Shown: positions 48,813-60,642, numbered from the stretch's first letter. The stretch is DNA of 64,000 nucleotides from Clostridium sp. BNL1100 (GCF_000244875.1 NC_016791.1:2051001-2115000); one strand, 5' to 3'. Notes: generated from the sequence alone by a model not told the origin. Numbers and translations are program-made.

Positions 48813-50990
48813 TTGCTTAAGACTAAAAGAAAATGGACAAAAGCTATTGGTGTTGCATTATCGATTTCGGTTTTGTCTTCTTTGGTTTCGTTTATACCTC
48901 AAACAAACACATATGCTGCAGGAACATATAATTATGGAGAAGCACTGCAGAAATCAATAATGTTTTACGAATTCCAGCGTTCAGGTGACCTTCCAGCTGA
49001 TAAGCGTGACAACTGGAGAGGCGATTCCGGTATGAAAGACGGTTCTGATGTAGGAGTTGATCTTACAGGCGGATGGTACGATGCAGGTGATCATGTAAAG
49101 TTTAACCTACCTATGTCATACACATCTGCAATGCTTGCATGGTCTTTATATGAGGATAAAGATGCCTATGATAAAAGCGGCCAGACCAAATATATCATGG
49201 ACGATATCAAATGGGCTAATGATTACTTTATTAAATGTAATCCCACAGCGGACGTATATTACTACCAGGTAGGAGACGGAGGCAAGGACCACTCTTGGTG
49301 GGGTCCGGCAGAAGTATTACAGATGGAAAGACCGTCGTACAAAGTTGACGCTTCTCATCCCGGTTCTGCAGTATGTGCTTCCACTGCAGCTTCTCTGGCA
49401 TCTGCAGCAGTAGTCTTTAAAAACAGTGATCCTACTTATGCTGAAAAGTGCATAAGTCATGCTAAAAACTTGTTTACAATGGCTGACAAAGCAAAGAGTG
49501 ATGCCGGCTATACAGCTGCTTCAGGCTTCTACAGCTCAGGCGGATTTTATGATGATCTTTCATGGGCTGCAGTATGGTTATATCTTGCAACAAATGACAG
49601 TGCATATCTGGACAAAGCAGAATCCTATGTACCGAATTGGGGTAAAGAACAGCAGACAGATATTATATCCTACAAATGGGGACAGTGCTGGGATGATGTA
49701 CATTATGGCGCTGAACTTCTCCTTGCAAGGCTTACTAACAAACAGTTATATAAGGACAGTATAGAAATGAACCTTGACTTCTGGACAACCGGTGTAAACG
49801 GCACACGTGTTTCTTACACACCAAAAGGTTTAGCATGGTTATTCCAATGGGGTTCATTAAGACATGCAACAACTCAGGCATTTTTAGCAGGTGTTTATGC
49901 TGATTGGGCAGGCTGTACGCCATCCAAAGTATCTGTGTATAAGGATTTCCTTAAGAGTCAGATTGATTATGCACTTGGAAGTACCGGAAGAAGTTTTGTT
50001 GTCGGATATGGAGTAAATCCTCCTCAACATCCGCATCACAGAACTGCTCATAGTTCATGGACAGATCAAATGACTTCACCAACATACCACAGGCATACTA
50101 TTTATGGTGCGTTGGTAGGAGGGCCGGATAATGCGGACGGCTACACTGATGAAATAAACAATTATGTAAATAATGAAATAGCTTGCGACTATAATGCCGG
50201 ATTTACAGGTGCACTTGCAAAAATGTACAAGCAGTTTGGCGGAGATCCGATTCCTAACTTCAAGGCTATCGAAAAAATAACCAACGATGAAGTTATTATA
50301 AAGGCAGGTTTGAATTCAACCGGCCCTAATTATACTGAAATCAAGGCTGTTGTGTATAACCAAACTGGATGGCCTGCAAGAGTTACAGACAAGATATCAT
50401 TTAAATATTTTATGGACTTGTCTGAAATCGTAGCAGCAGGAATTGATCCTTTAAGCCTTGTAACCAGTTCAAATTACTCTGAAGGTAAGAATACTAAGGT
50501 TTCCGGCGTATTGCCATGGGATGTTTCAAATAATATTTACTATGTAAATGTTGATTTGACAGGAGAAAATATCTACCCAGGCGGTCAGTCTGCTTGTAGA
50601 AGAGAAGTTCAGTTTAGAATTGCAGCACCACAGGGAACAACCTACTGGAATCCTAAGAATGACTTCTCATATAATGGATTACCAGCCACCAGTACTGTAG
50701 ATACAGTTACCAACATACCTGTTTATGATAACGGTGTAAAAGTATTCGGTAACGAACCTGCCGGTGGATCTGGAAACCCTGATCCTGTAATTTTGTATGG
50801 CGATGTAAACAGCGACAAGAATGTAGATGCGTTGGACTTAGCTGCATTAAAGAAATATTTACTGGGCGGCAGTTCCAGTATAGATGTTAAGGCTGCAGAT
50901 ACATATAAGGACGGAAATATTGATGCCATAGATATGGCTACTTTGAAAAAATTCTTATTGGGGACGATTACTACATTGCCCCAGGGTTAA
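48813..50990 (+). CDS. cel9G: GH9 cellulase with CBM3c and dockerin
   Basis: A 725-residue secreted cellulase. Signal peptide ~1-36 ([13 protein letters not shown] start); GH9 ~37-480 with [20 protein letters not shown], the [11 protein letters not shown] motif and the catalytic acid region [18 protein letters not shown]3c ~490-640, which helps processivity; dockerin ~660-725. The frame also opens at ATG 48780, but GGGAG at 48798-48802 sits inside that extension. The TTG at 48813 then gives a normal signal peptide, so it is preferred. Only 56 bp separate it from cel8C. Confidence 0.94.
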   Translation: MLKTKRKWTKAIGVALSISVLSSLVSFIPQTNTYAAGTYNYGEALQKSIMFYEFQRSGDLPADKRDNWRGDSGMKDGSDVGVDLTGGWYDAGDHVKFNLPMSYTSAMLAWSLYEDKDAYDKSGQTKYIMDDIKWANDYFIKCNPTADVYYYQVGDGGKDHSWWGPAEVLQMERPSYKVDASHPGSAVCASTAASLASAAVVFKNSDPTYAEKCISHAKNLFTMADKAKSDAGYTAASGFYSSGGFYDDLSWAAVWLYLATNDSAYLDKAESYVPNWGKEQQTDIISYKWGQCWDDVHYGAELLLARLTNKQLYKDSIEMNLDFWTTGVNGTRVSYTPKGLAWLFQWGSLRHATTQAFLAGVYADWAGCTPSKVSVYKDFLKSQIDYALGSTGRSFVVGYGVNPPQHPHHRTAHSSWTDQMTSPTYHRHTIYGALVGGPDNADGYTDEINNYVNNEIACDYNAGFTGALAKMYKQFGGDPIPNFKAIEKITNDEVIIKAGLNSTGPNYTEIKAVVYNQTGWPARVTDKISFKYFMDLSEIVAAGIDPLSLVTSSNYSEGKNTKVSGVLPWDVSNNIYYVNVDLTGENIYPGGQSACRREVQFRIAAPQGTTYWNPKNDFSYNGLPATSTVDTVTNIPVYDNGVKVFGNEPAGGSGNPDPVILYGDVNSDKNVDALDLAALKKYLLGGSSSIDVKAADTYKDGNIDAIDMATLKKFLLGTITTLPQG

Positions 50991-51084
50991 GAAGGACCTT
51001 TTGTAAGTATAAGAAGTTTTTAATGCTTGCTTTACTTTTAAATGCGAGCTTTAAAAAATAAAAAATTTTTACTAGGAGGTAAAT

Positions 51085-53742
51085 ATGAAAAAAAGGTTAG
51101 TGAAGAAAATTGCGATGGTTATCGCAATCGTGCTGGTTCTATCTTCTTCAATAGGACAAGCATTTGCCCTGGTTGGGGCAGGAGACATAATTCAGAACCA
51201 TACCTTTGACAACAGAGTAGGTCTTCCATGGCACGTGGTTGAATCATACCCTGCAAAGGCAAGTTTTGATATTACATCTGACGGTAAGTACAAAATAACT
51301 GCTGAAAAGATCGGCGCAGCAGGAACAGGTGAAAGATGGGATATTCAGTTCCGTCACAGAGGACTCTCATTAGTGCAGGGACATACTTATACAGTGCAGT
51401 TTACTGTTACTGCCAGCAGAGCCTGCAAAATCTACCCTAAAATAGGTGATCAGGGTGACCCATATGATGAATACTGGAATATGAATGATCAATGGCAATT
51501 CCTTGAATTACAGGCTAATACTCCGAAAACTGTAACACAGACATTTACACAGAAAAAGGGAGACAAGAGCAACGTTGAATTTGCTTTCCATCTTGCTCCT
51601 GATAAAACTACATCTGAAGCACAGAATCCTGCAAGTTTTCAACCTATAACATATACTTTTGATGATATTTACGTAAAGGATCCACAGTTTGCAGGATATC
51701 CAGATCCTATCCCTGAACCTACTAATGTTGTACGTTTAAATCAGGAAGGATTCTATCCTAATTCTGATAAGATTGCAACAGTAGCTACAAGTTCAACAAC
51801 TCCAATTAACTGGCAGTTGGTTAATAGTGCTGGAACAGCCGTTTTAACCGGTAAATCAACCGTTAAAGGTGCTGACCATGCATCAGGTGACAATGTTCAT
51901 ATCATTGATTTCTCAAGTTACAAAACAGTTGGTACCGGCTATAAGATAGTAACAGATGTTTCTGTAACCAAAGCCGGAGACAATGAAAGTATGAAGTTCA
52001 ATATTGGAAATGACATTTATACACAAATGAAATACGATTCAATGAAGTATTTCTATCACAACAGAAGTGCTATTCCAATAGAAATGCCATACTGTGATCA
52101 ATCACAATGGGCTCGTCCTGCAGGACACACAAGTGATATACTTGCTCCAGATCCTTCAAGGGATTACAAGGCTAACTACACACTTGACGTTACAGGTGGT
52201 TGGTATGATGCCGGTGACCATGGCAAGTATGTTGTTAATGGTGGTATTTCAACATGGACTGTAATGAATGCATATGAGCGTGCACTTCACTTGGGAGGAG
52301 ACATGTCAGTTGCTCCATTTAAAGATGGTTCATTGAAAATACCTGAAAGCGGAAATGGCTATCCAGACATACTGGATGAAGCTCGTTATAATTTGAAAAC
52401 ATTATTAAATATGCAGGTTCCAGCAGGAAACGAATTAGCAGGTATGGCTCATCACAAAGCTCATGACGAACGTTGGACAGCTCTTGCTGTACGTCCTGAC
52501 CAGGATACAATGAAGCGTTGGTTGCAGCCTCCAAGTACAGCTGCTACATTAAATCTTGCTGCTATGGCTGCACAAGGTTCACGTCTATGGAAACAGTATG
52601 ATTCTGCTTTCGCAACTAAGTGTTTAACTGCAGCAGAAACTGCATGGGATGCAGCTGTAGCTCATCCTGCAATATATGCAACAATGGAACAGGGCCCTGG
52701 TGGTGGAGCATACGGTGACAACTATGTTGGCGATGACTTCTACTGGGCAGCATGTGAATTGTATGCTACTACAGGCAGCGACAAGTATTTGAACTACATA
52801 AAGAGTTCAAAGCATTACCTCGAAATGCCTACAGAATTAACAGGCGGTGAAGACAATGGCCTTACAGGAGCTTTTGACTGGGGTAATACAGCAGGTATGG
52901 GTACAATAACACTTGCTCTTGTTCCTAACAAACTTCCAGCTACTGATGTTGCTAAAGCTAAAGCTAATATTCAAGCAGCAGCTGACAAGTTTATTACAAT
53001 AGAAAAAGCTCAGGGTTATGGTGTACCAATAGAAGAAAAAGTAATTTCTTCACCATTTGATCAATCTACTGTTTCAGGTTTCCCATGGGGATCAAACTCA
53101 TTCGTAGTTAATGAAGCAATTGTTATGTCATATGCTTATGAATTCAGCAATGTTAACGGAACAAAGAATAATAAATATATCAATGGTGCTATAACAGCAA
53201 TGGATTACATCCTCGGACGTAACCCAAATGTTCAGAGCTATATTACCGGTTATGGTGACAACCCACTTGAAAATCCTCATCACCGTTTCTGGTCATATCA
53301 GGCAAACAACTCATTCCCGAAGCCACCTGCAGGATGTTTGTCAGGTGGACCTAACTCCGGTTTACAGGATCCATGGGTTAAGGGTTCAGGTTGGCAGCCA
53401 GGTGTAAGACCTGCTGAAATGTGCTTCATGGATAATATCGAATCTTGGTCAACAAACGAAATAACCATCAACTGGAATGCTCCTCTTGTATGGATGTCTG
53501 CTTACCTTGCTGAAGCAGGACCAAAGATTGGCGGTACAACTCCTCCTCCAACCGATTTAGGAGATGTTAACGCTGACGGTAACAAGGATGCATTGGACTT
53601 CGCAGCATTGAAGAAAGCTCTGTTAACTCAGGACAATTCTACAATAAATGTTGCAAATGCTGATATAAACAAAGATGGTGCTGTTGACGCTGTTGACTTT
53701 GCATTACTCAAATCATTCTTGTTAGGAAAGATAACACTGTAA
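51085..53742 (+). CDS. cel9E: GH9 cellobiohydrolase with CBM4, Ig-like domain and dockerin
   Basis: An 885-residue secreted enzyme, the largest catalytic subunit of the cluster. Signal peptide ~1-28; CBM4 ~30-205 ([20 protein letters not shown] onward); Ig-like module ~215-305; GH9 ~310-815 with [31 protein letters not shown] and the catalytic [14 protein letters not shown]; dockerin ~825-885 ([20 protein letters not shown]). The architecture equals Cel9E of C. cellulolyticum. Start ATG 51085 follows AGGAGG. A perfect hairpin lies after its stop. Confidence 0.96.
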   Translation: MKKRLVKKIAMVIAIVLVLSSSIGQAFALVGAGDIIQNHTFDNRVGLPWHVVESYPAKASFDITSDGKYKITAEKIGAAGTGERWDIQFRHRGLSLVQGHTYTVQFTVTASRACKIYPKIGDQGDPYDEYWNMNDQWQFLELQANTPKTVTQTFTQKKGDKSNVEFAFHLAPDKTTSEAQNPASFQPITYTFDDIYVKDPQFAGYPDPIPEPTNVVRLNQEGFYPNSDKIATVATSSTTPINWQLVNSAGTAVLTGKSTVKGADHASGDNVHIIDFSSYKTVGTGYKIVTDVSVTKAGDNESMKFNIGNDIYTQMKYDSMKYFYHNRSAIPIEMPYCDQSQWARPAGHTSDILAPDPSRDYKANYTLDVTGGWYDAGDHGKYVVNGGISTWTVMNAYERALHLGGDMSVAPFKDGSLKIPESGNGYPDILDEARYNLKTLLNMQVPAGNELAGMAHHKAHDERWTALAVRPDQDTMKRWLQPPSTAATLNLAAMAAQGSRLWKQYDSAFATKCLTAAETAWDAAVAHPAIYATMEQGPGGGAYGDNYVGDDFYWAACELYATTGSDKYLNYIKSSKHYLEMPTELTGGEDNGLTGAFDWGNTAGMGTITLALVPNKLPATDVAKAKANIQAAADKFITIEKAQGYGVPIEEKVISSPFDQSTVSGFPWGSNSFVVNEAIVMSYAYEFSNVNGTKNNKYINGAITAMDYILGRNPNVQSYITGYGDNPLENPHHRFWSYQANNSFPKPPAGCLSGGPNSGLQDPWVKGSGWQPGVRPAEMCFMDNIESWSTNEITINWNAPLVWMSAYLAEAGPKIGGTTPPPTDLGDVNADGNKDALDFAALKKALLTQDNSTINVANADINKDGAVDAVDFALLKSFLLGKITL

Positions 53743-53758
53743 TTTAGAAGTAATATAT

Positions 53759-53795
53759 GGAACAATAGGAATGCTTTATGCATTCCTATTGTTCC
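53759..53795 (+). other. Perfect 16-bp hairpin between cel9E and orfX
   Basis: GGAACAATAGGAATGC (53759-53774) and its exact complement (53780-53795) with a five-base loop and no T run. It is the strongest stem in the cluster, and probably marks a processing or stability boundary before orfX. Confidence 0.85.
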
Positions 53796-53904
53796 TATCC
53801 TATTATAGTTTCAAGTGTTTAAACGGATATGTTATTTCCTTTAATTAAAATGTCTATAGTCATTTTATAGTAATAAATATATTGAATAAACAAGGAGAAA
53901 AGCC

Positions 53905-54585
53905 ATGAAAAAAGTAATATTGGCAATATTAATAATTGTTTGCGTGACTGCTGCAGTAATATTTGGGGTAAACCATTTTTCATCTGATTCAGAAACATCA
54001 ACTTCAACAATAAGTAGTACAGCTCCATCATCATCTTCTTCATCTGCTTCGGTATCCACATCTTCACCAGCAAAAAGTTCAGATTCCAAATCTACTAAAT
54101 CAACAGCCGCCAAGGATAGTAATGATACAAAGAGTAATCCAAAAGACAAAACTCCGGGCGGAGAGGCAGAAATATCGATCGGAAAAGCAAGCGGAGCTAC
54201 AGGTTCAACTGTAACAATCCCTGTAAAGCTTAATAACTTACCTGAAAAAGGTATTGGAAGCTTTAATTTTAATATTAAATATGACACAGATGCTCTTGAA
54301 GTTGTTGAGGTAAAACCAGGTGAAATTTTTGGAAGTAACAATTCCAATTTTGATTATACAGTTATTGATACAACCGGTCTGGTCAGTTTTCTCTATACAA
54401 GCAGTAATAGTGGAAAGGATGCTGTAACTAAGCCGGGAGTTATCACAAATATCACTTTCAAAATAAAGAGTAATGCTAAGAAAGGTTCAATTAAAATTTC
54501 ACAAGGTACTTCAGGTGCATTTGGAGATACTGCACTCAAGAAGATTAATCCTGTATTCTCAGAGGGTGAGATAACAGTTAAATAA
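53905..54585 (+). CDS. orfX: Membrane-anchored single-cohesin protein OrfX
   Basis: A 226-residue protein. One N-terminal hydrophobic helix (residues ~3-22, probably an uncleaved anchor) precedes a long serine/threonine/lysine linker (~25-85). One cohesin of ~140 residues follows (EISIGKASGATGSTVTIPVK to the end). It can hold a dockerin-bearing enzyme at the cell surface during secretion or cellulosome assembly, as proposed for OrfXp of C. cellulolyticum. It has no dockerin and no catalytic domain. CAAGGAG precedes ATG 53905. It is followed by cel9H after 26 bp. Confidence 0.92.
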   Translation: MKKVILAILIIVCVTAAVIFGVNHFSSDSETSTSTISSTAPSSSSSSASVSTSSPAKSSDSKSTKSTAAKDSNDTKSNPKDKTPGGEAEISIGKASGATGSTVTIPVKLNNLPEKGIGSFNFNIKYDTDALEVVEVKPGEIFGSNNSNFDYTVIDTTGLVSFLYTSSNSGKDAVTKPGVITNITFKIKSNAKKGSIKISQGTSGAFGDTALKKINPVFSEGEITVK

Positions 54586-54611
54586 CTGATTAATGCATGG
54601 AGTGTGTAAAT

Positions 54612-56825
54612 ATGGATAAAATGAAAAGAGTAAGTATATATGCCCTTATCGTTGCCATAGTAATAACCATAACTCAATTTAATTTTCAGTATGAATGTTC
54701 TTCTGCAACAGCCGCTTTTAACTATGGAGAGGCTTTGCAGAAATCTGTTTTATTTTATGAAGCACAGAGGTCAGGTTCATTATCTACATCAAATATTCCG
54801 ACCAGATTATTATGGCGTGGAGATGCTCAATTAACAGACGGGCAGAAGGAAGGTTTAGACCTTACCGGAGGCTGGGTAGATGCAGGTGATAATATCAAGT
54901 TTGGTGTTACATGTGCTTATACAACAAGTTTACTCGCTTTTGGTGCTATAGAATATAAAGATGCATATGAAAAAAGCGGTCAGATGAAATGGCTTCAAAA
55001 CCAGTTAAAATGGATAAATGATTATTTTATAAAGTGTCATCCGGAGCCAAATGTTTTTTGGGCTCAGGTTGGAATGACTGCAAATGATCATAACAACTGG
55101 GTTCCCATTGAAGTTACACATTTAATGAACGACAGGGCAGCAATAAAGCTGGATGAACAGCATCCGGGAACGGAAGTAGCCATGGGAACAGCTGCGGCAA
55201 TGGCTGCTTCATCTATTGTTTTCAGAAACACCGATCCGACATATGCTGATAAATTGCTTGAGCATGCAAAGCAGTTATATGTATTCGGAGATAAATACAG
55301 AGGTGTTTTTTCTGATGTAATAAGTAAAGTTGACCCCCAAGGTGCAGCTGCTTATACCTCACACAGCGGTTATAATGATGAATTGGTATGGGGTTCAATC
55401 TGGCTTTACAAGGCTATGGAAGCTAAGTCTTCAGGAAGCGGTTCTGATTACCTTGCAAAAGCAAAAGAATATTATAATGGTATTGGTAAAGAAGCAAATC
55501 AACAGGTTCATAAGTATAAGTGGGCACACTGTTGGGATGACCAATCATTTGGATGTTATATTCTAATGTCTCAGATTGACCCTGAAACAAGCTTGTACAG
55601 GGAAGATGCAGAACGTTGGTTAAACTGGTGGACTGTTGGCGGTACCGAGAACAATGCCGACGGCACCAAGATTTCTTATACTCCTGGCGGACATGCCAAG
55701 TTGGACAGCTGGGGTTCTTTCAGATATGTTTCCACAACGGCATTATTTGCTTTGGTTTATTCCGATAAACTAAGTGATACTGTAAAAAAAGCACGTTACC
55801 ATGACTTTGCAGTAAAGCAAATAAATTATATCTTAGGTGATAATCCTCGTAAAGCAAGCTATATCGTAGGCTTTGGCCAGAATTATCCTCAACATCCTCA
55901 CCACCGTACAGCTCACAGCTCATGGGGACAGAAGATGGACAACCCGACGGAACATCGTCATATTTTATACGGTGCACTGGTTGGGAGTGTTGATTCAACA
56001 GATGGATTCAATGATGCCATAAGTGATTACGTTAGCAATGAAGTAGCCATAGACTATAATGCCGGTCTTACCGGGGCTCTTGCAAGAATGTATTCTGAAT
56101 TCGGCGGAACTCCTATACCGGACAGCAGTTTTCCATTACCTGATAAACCTTATCAGCCTAAAGATGAATGGCCTGTATTTGCAAACACATATTTTAATGG
56201 TACAAGTGGTACCCAGTTTACATTAACAGTAGAAAACCGTTCTGCATGGCCGGCCCGTCCAAGTAACAAATTAAAAATTCGTTACTTCTTTACCCTTGAT
56301 GCCAAGGATATAAGTGATATAAGCATAAAGGCTCCTACCTGGGTTAAAGTAACAGGCCCAACAGCGTGGGATACGGAGAAAAAAGTTTATTACTATACAC
56401 TTGATTTGTCAGGTAAAAATATCTATCCCGGTTATGGCTGGGATGCAGGAGGACCTGAACTTGATTTTACAATAAGTTCAGCTTCTAATACATGGAATGT
56501 GTCAAATGATTGGTCCTATGAAAATTGGGATGCAACATACATAAACGGTACAAGAAAATATGCTCCGAATATTCCAATATATGAAGGTGACAGTTATAAA
56601 AAACTGGCCGGAAATGAGCCGTCAGGTGGAAGTGAAGAACCTGTTATTATACCTGGTGATATTAATAAAGATGGAAATATTGATGCATTGGATGTTGCTC
56701 TTTTAAAAAAATATTTGCTGGGTAACACATTGGAATATGATATCTCTGCAGCAGACATGAATTCTGATAAAAATATTGATGCTCTAGATTTTGCACTACT
56801 CAAGAAAGCTCTTCTGTCCCAATAA
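54612..56825 (+). CDS. cel9H: GH9 cellulase with CBM3c and dockerin
   Basis: A 737-residue secreted cellulase. Signal peptide ~1-34; GH9 ~35-490 with [32 protein letters not shown] and the catalytic NEVAIDYNAGLTGALA; CBM3c ~500-655; dockerin ~672-737 (GDINKDGNIDALDVALLKKY). Note DAGDN instead of the usual DAGDH in the first motif. An in-frame ATG at 54597 overlaps the GGAG site, so ATG 54612 is chosen. It follows orfX directly. Confidence 0.94.
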   Translation: MDKMKRVSIYALIVAIVITITQFNFQYECSSATAAFNYGEALQKSVLFYEAQRSGSLSTSNIPTRLLWRGDAQLTDGQKEGLDLTGGWVDAGDNIKFGVTCAYTTSLLAFGAIEYKDAYEKSGQMKWLQNQLKWINDYFIKCHPEPNVFWAQVGMTANDHNNWVPIEVTHLMNDRAAIKLDEQHPGTEVAMGTAAAMAASSIVFRNTDPTYADKLLEHAKQLYVFGDKYRGVFSDVISKVDPQGAAAYTSHSGYNDELVWGSIWLYKAMEAKSSGSGSDYLAKAKEYYNGIGKEANQQVHKYKWAHCWDDQSFGCYILMSQIDPETSLYREDAERWLNWWTVGGTENNADGTKISYTPGGHAKLDSWGSFRYVSTTALFALVYSDKLSDTVKKARYHDFAVKQINYILGDNPRKASYIVGFGQNYPQHPHHRTAHSSWGQKMDNPTEHRHILYGALVGSVDSTDGFNDAISDYVSNEVAIDYNAGLTGALARMYSEFGGTPIPDSSFPLPDKPYQPKDEWPVFANTYFNGTSGTQFTLTVENRSAWPARPSNKLKIRYFFTLDAKDISDISIKAPTWVKVTGPTAWDTEKKVYYYTLDLSGKNIYPGYGWDAGGPELDFTISSASNTWNVSNDWSYENWDATYINGTRKYAPNIPIYEGDSYKKLAGNEPSGGSEEPVIIPGDINKDGNIDALDVALLKKYLLGNTLEYDISAADMNSDKNIDALDFALLKKALLSQ

Positions 56826-56865
56826 AATCCTTTTAACTAATCAACATAAATACTCTAAAGTCATT

Positions 56866-56903
56866 GTCTATTGCCCGACAAATGTATTTGCCGGGTAATG
56901 ACA
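56866..56903 (+). other. Hairpin between cel9H and cel9J
   Basis: ATTGCCCG (56870-56877) pairs with CGGGTAAT (56892-56899), extended by GTC/GAC on the outside and CAAA/TTTG on the inside. No T run follows. Confidence 0.65.
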
Positions 56904-56968
56904 TTGCTGAAGCAAGTCTATATTCAACATACTTAATTCACCAAAACTATAAAAAAGGGGGTATTATT

Positions 56969-59242
56969 TTGAATTTTAGGAAGTACGTCAGAAAATCAAC
57001 GGCTTTTGCTACAGCATTGGCGGTTGTATCATCAGTGTTTTTGAGCAGCAGTGTTTATGCAGGCTCAACAACACCTCCTTTCAACTACGCAGAAGCATTG
57101 CAAAAATCACTGTATTTTTATGATGCTGAAAAATGCGGCCCTGGTGTAACAGGTGGTAAGATCGAATGGAGAGGTGACTGTCATGTTGAAGACTGTCAGC
57201 TTCCACTAGTTCCTATGAAAGACCATGTAGGAACTAATATGTCACAGACTTTTATTGATAAAAATAAGGCTTTTCTTGACCCGGACGGGAACGGAAGCCT
57301 TGATCTCCATGGGGGATTCCACGATGCGGGAGACCATGTCAAATTTGGTTTGCCCCAGGGCTATGCTGTTTCAACACTGGGATGGGGATTCTATGAATTT
57401 AAGGATTCCTTTACAAAAATCAACGAAGAGGATCACATGAGAGATATACTCAGGTGGGGAAATGACTATTTCTTACGTTCCACATTTATGGATAATAACG
57501 GGGAAGTAGTTGCATTTTGTTTCCAAGTCGGTGACGGAACTGTGGACCACGCATGGTGGCAGCCACCGGAACTGAATAAAAAGCAAGATGTACCAAGGCC
57601 TGCGTACTTTGCAACCTCCGAGACTCCTGCCAGTGACCAATGCGGAGAAGCGGCAGCTTCATTGGCAATAAATTACTTGAATTTCAAGGATTCTGATCCA
57701 ACATATGCAAAGAAATGCTTGGACACAGCAAAAGCTTTATACAGGTTTGCCGTAAAGAACCGTGGCTTGGGTGATTCAGGCGGGTTCTACGGTTCGGCGT
57801 ATGATGAGGATGAATTGTCATGGGCAGCTGTATGGCTGAATATTGCAACAGGAGTACAATCATATATAAATGATATTACTGCTGTTACTGACGGTAAATA
57901 TACCGGTTATATGAGTAAGATTATAAAATCAACTCAAGACAATTGGCAGAATATATGGGTACATTCATGGGATGTAGTATGGGGAGGAGTCTTTGCAAAG
58001 TTGGCTCCAATAACAAATGATCCTATGCATTGGTATTTATTCAGATGGAACCTTGAATATTGGTCAGGTATACCTCATGAAAATACTACCGATCAAACAT
58101 TTATGGCTGCAACTCCCGGAGGATTCAAGGTTGTAAACACATGGGGTTCTGCAAGATATAATGCGGCAGCTCAACTGTGTGCGGTTGTGTATACAAAATA
58201 TAAAGATAAAATGGATGTTACTGAATGGGCAAAGTCACAAATGGATTACATTCTGGGTGATAACCCCATGAAGAGAAGCTATGAAGTAGGGTTCTCCGAT
58301 ATCTCTGCAAAGCACCCTCACCACCGTGCGGCACACGGATCAAAAACTCTCAGCATGAATGATCCTGTTGAACACAGGCATACTTTATGGGGAGCATTGG
58401 TAGGAGGCCCTGATGCAACAGATAATCACAATGACGAAACTACGGACTTTGTTTCCAACGAGGTTGCAATAGATTACAACGCAGGCTTTGTAGGTGCACT
58501 TGCTGGATTGTACAAATACTACGGCGAAGGCATGAAACCATTGGAGAATTTCCCTCCAAAGGAACCGGCTTCCGATGATTTCTATGCTGAATCAAAGCTT
58601 GAACAGGAGAACACAGAAAGAACTCAGGTTACAGTTAATATTCATAACGAAACAAGCAGACCGCCTCAATTTGTTGATGGTATTAAAGCCAGATATTTCT
58701 TTGACATTTCAGAAATGCTTGCGGCAGGCCAGACCATAGATGATATAACTGTTGCGGTTATGTATGACGAAGGTAAAGCCAGCGACGGCAAGGAAACAGC
58801 AATCAAGGGACCATTTGCTTGGGATGCAGAAAAGGGAATTTACTACGTTGAAATAGACTGGACAGGAAATGCCTTTTATGGAGACAAAGAATTCCACTTC
58901 GGATTGGTTTCATCTCTTGATTCCAACTGGAAGTCCCACTGGGATCCAACCAATGACTGGAGCAGAAAAGATATAGGAAAGGAATATTCTATAAACAAGA
59001 ATATTTCTGTATACAGGGGGGATGTAAAAGTGTATGGAAATGAACCGCCAAAAGGTATCGTAGGAACAAAACTGGGAGATCTGAACGGTGATGGAAGCGT
59101 TGATGCTCTCGACTATGCAATAATGAAAAAATACATTCTATTGCCGACAGGAGACGTTAACCTCAGCGTATGGGATATGAACCAAGATGGTGAAATAAAT
59201 GCTCTTGACCTTGCTTTATTAAAGAAGACTTTACTTGGTTAA
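56969..59242 (+). CDS. cel9J: GH9 cellulase with CBM3c and dockerin
   Basis: A 757-residue secreted cellulase. Signal peptide ~1-33 (NFRKYVRKSTAFATALAVV region); GH9 ~37-505 with [30 protein letters not shown] and NEVAIDYNAGFVGALAG; CBM3c ~515-675; dockerin ~692-757 (GDLNGDGSVDALDYAIMKKY). The GH9 part belongs to the branch shared with Cel9M (YDAEKCGP motif). The frame is open from 56864, but this covers a hairpin. GGGGG at 56957-56961 and a TTG at 56969 give a proper signal peptide, so that start is used. Confidence 0.93.
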   Translation: MNFRKYVRKSTAFATALAVVSSVFLSSSVYAGSTTPPFNYAEALQKSLYFYDAEKCGPGVTGGKIEWRGDCHVEDCQLPLVPMKDHVGTNMSQTFIDKNKAFLDPDGNGSLDLHGGFHDAGDHVKFGLPQGYAVSTLGWGFYEFKDSFTKINEEDHMRDILRWGNDYFLRSTFMDNNGEVVAFCFQVGDGTVDHAWWQPPELNKKQDVPRPAYFATSETPASDQCGEAAASLAINYLNFKDSDPTYAKKCLDTAKALYRFAVKNRGLGDSGGFYGSAYDEDELSWAAVWLNIATGVQSYINDITAVTDGKYTGYMSKIIKSTQDNWQNIWVHSWDVVWGGVFAKLAPITNDPMHWYLFRWNLEYWSGIPHENTTDQTFMAATPGGFKVVNTWGSARYNAAAQLCAVVYTKYKDKMDVTEWAKSQMDYILGDNPMKRSYEVGFSDISAKHPHHRAAHGSKTLSMNDPVEHRHTLWGALVGGPDATDNHNDETTDFVSNEVAIDYNAGFVGALAGLYKYYGEGMKPLENFPPKEPASDDFYAESKLEQENTERTQVTVNIHNETSRPPQFVDGIKARYFFDISEMLAAGQTIDDITVAVMYDEGKASDGKETAIKGPFAWDAEKGIYYVEIDWTGNAFYGDKEFHFGLVSSLDSNWKSHWDPTNDWSRKDIGKEYSINKNISVYRGDVKVYGNEPPKGIVGTKLGDLNGDGSVDALDYAIMKKYILLPTGDVNLSVWDMNQDGEINALDLALLKKTLLG

Positions 59243-59281
59243 GGTAAGTCTGTTGAATCAAAAGAAGTAGGAGGATTTACT

Positions 59282-60556
59282 ATGAAAAAGATTGTTAGCC
59301 TGACAATTTCTGCAGCAATCGTATTCCTGACAGCATTGCCGTTGCCTGCTTCGGCTGCAACTACATACAAACTTGGTGATGTTGATAATGATACTCAAAT
59401 TTCAGCGCTTGACTTGGCAACTGTTAAGCAACATCTGCTTGGCATCAAAACCTTGACGGGAGATGCTCTTAAAGCAGCTGATGTAAATGCTAACGGAGAA
59501 ATTGAAGCATTAGATTTATCTGAAATAAAGCAATATCTTCTCGGAAAGATTACAAAATTCTCCGGTGAAGGACAACAACAACCGTCTGGAGTCGGAATAA
59601 CTTGGATGGACGGTAATACCCTGTACCCTGTTGGAGTTAACTATGCATGGTATAACTGGTCATATGAATTTTCCGATAATAACTGGACTTCCAACTTTAC
59701 AAGAATTAAGAGTGACTTAGACACAATGTCCACAAAGGGAATTCATTCACTAAGGTGGTGGGTATTCCCAGACTTGGCGTATGGTCCGCTATGGTCAGGT
59801 GCTAATGAAGGTAGCCTTTGTACAGGTCTCCCCGCAAAATGGGTTGACCATATGAAGGAAACTTGCGATTATGCATATTCAAAGGGTATAAAGATTTACT
59901 GGACAATAACCAGCTTTGATTGTGCAAGAGCAGATGATTCCGTTGACCATGACGATATCATTGATAATCCTACAGTACTTCAAAGTTTCCTTGACAATGC
60001 CATGAAGCCAATACTGCAAACATTAGGTACACATCCGGGCGTACTGGGCTGGGATATTATCAATGAACCGGAATGGATTATTAACAAAGAAGACAACGGT
60101 GAGCCAAACAATAAGGGAGAAAGCTTCCCACTTTCCGCAATGAGGAACTACATAAAAACTACATGTGAATTTATACACCAGTATGCAAAGCAGCCTGTAA
60201 GCTTCGGAAGTGCAAATATGAAGTGGCTGGGTGCACAGTATGATTTATGGGACGGATTGGGTCTTGATTTCTACGATTTTCACTGGTATGACTGGGCGAC
60301 TCCATATTTTAACCCTGTTACAACACCAGCTTCAAGTTTGAAACTGGATAAACCGGTGATAATAGGTGAGATGATGCCTGACACCCAGGGTTCTTCACTA
60401 AAAATGACACACAAGCAGGTGCTGGATGCCATATATAAGAACGGTTATGCCGGATATATGCTTTGGTCATGGAATGATGGCGCATTTGACTGCAAGCCTT
60501 ACGTTGGAAACAACTTTATTGATTTTGCAGTAGAACATCCGGATGTCGTGAGATAA
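59282..60556 (+). CDS. man5K: GH5 beta-mannanase with N-terminal dockerin
   Basis: A 424-residue secreted hydrolase. Signal peptide ~1-25; the dockerin lies at the N terminus (~30-92: GDVDNDTQISALDLATVKQH and DVNANGEIEALDLSEIKQYL). A GH5 (beta/alpha)8 barrel follows (~105-424), with the acid/base glutamate in WDIINEPEWI and the nucleophile in VIIGEMMPD. N-terminal dockerins are rare, but Man5K of C. cellulolyticum, a mannanase, has the same layout and position. AGGAGG precedes ATG 59282. Confidence 0.93.
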   Translation: MKKIVSLTISAAIVFLTALPLPASAATTYKLGDVDNDTQISALDLATVKQHLLGIKTLTGDALKAADVNANGEIEALDLSEIKQYLLGKITKFSGEGQQQPSGVGITWMDGNTLYPVGVNYAWYNWSYEFSDNNWTSNFTRIKSDLDTMSTKGIHSLRWWVFPDLAYGPLWSGANEGSLCTGLPAKWVDHMKETCDYAYSKGIKIYWTITSFDCARADDSVDHDDIIDNPTVLQSFLDNAMKPILQTLGTHPGVLGWDIINEPEWIINKEDNGEPNNKGESFPLSAMRNYIKTTCEFIHQYAKQPVSFGSANMKWLGAQYDLWDGLGLDFYDFHWYDWATPYFNPVTTPASSLKLDKPVIIGEMMPDTQGSSLKMTHKQVLDAIYKNGYAGYMLWSWNDGAFDCKPYVGNNFIDFAVEHPDVVR

Positions 60557-60577
60557 ATTTAATACAGTACTGGTAAC

Positions 60578-60608
60578 CTGTCCGGTAGAGGACATTTCTG
60601 CCGGACAG
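60578..60608 (+). other. Hairpin between man5K and cel9M
   Basis: CTGTCCGG (60578-60585) and CCGGACAG (60601-60608) form a perfect 8-bp GC-rich stem without a following T run. Confidence 0.75.
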
Positions 60609-60642
60609 AATTTTACATATATAAAAAAGGGAGGGATAGTTT

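Noticed and set aside
53819-54347. Minus-strand ORFs over orfX (84 and 160 codons).
   Set aside because: They are low-complexity mirror images of the serine-rich linker of orfX and lack start signals.
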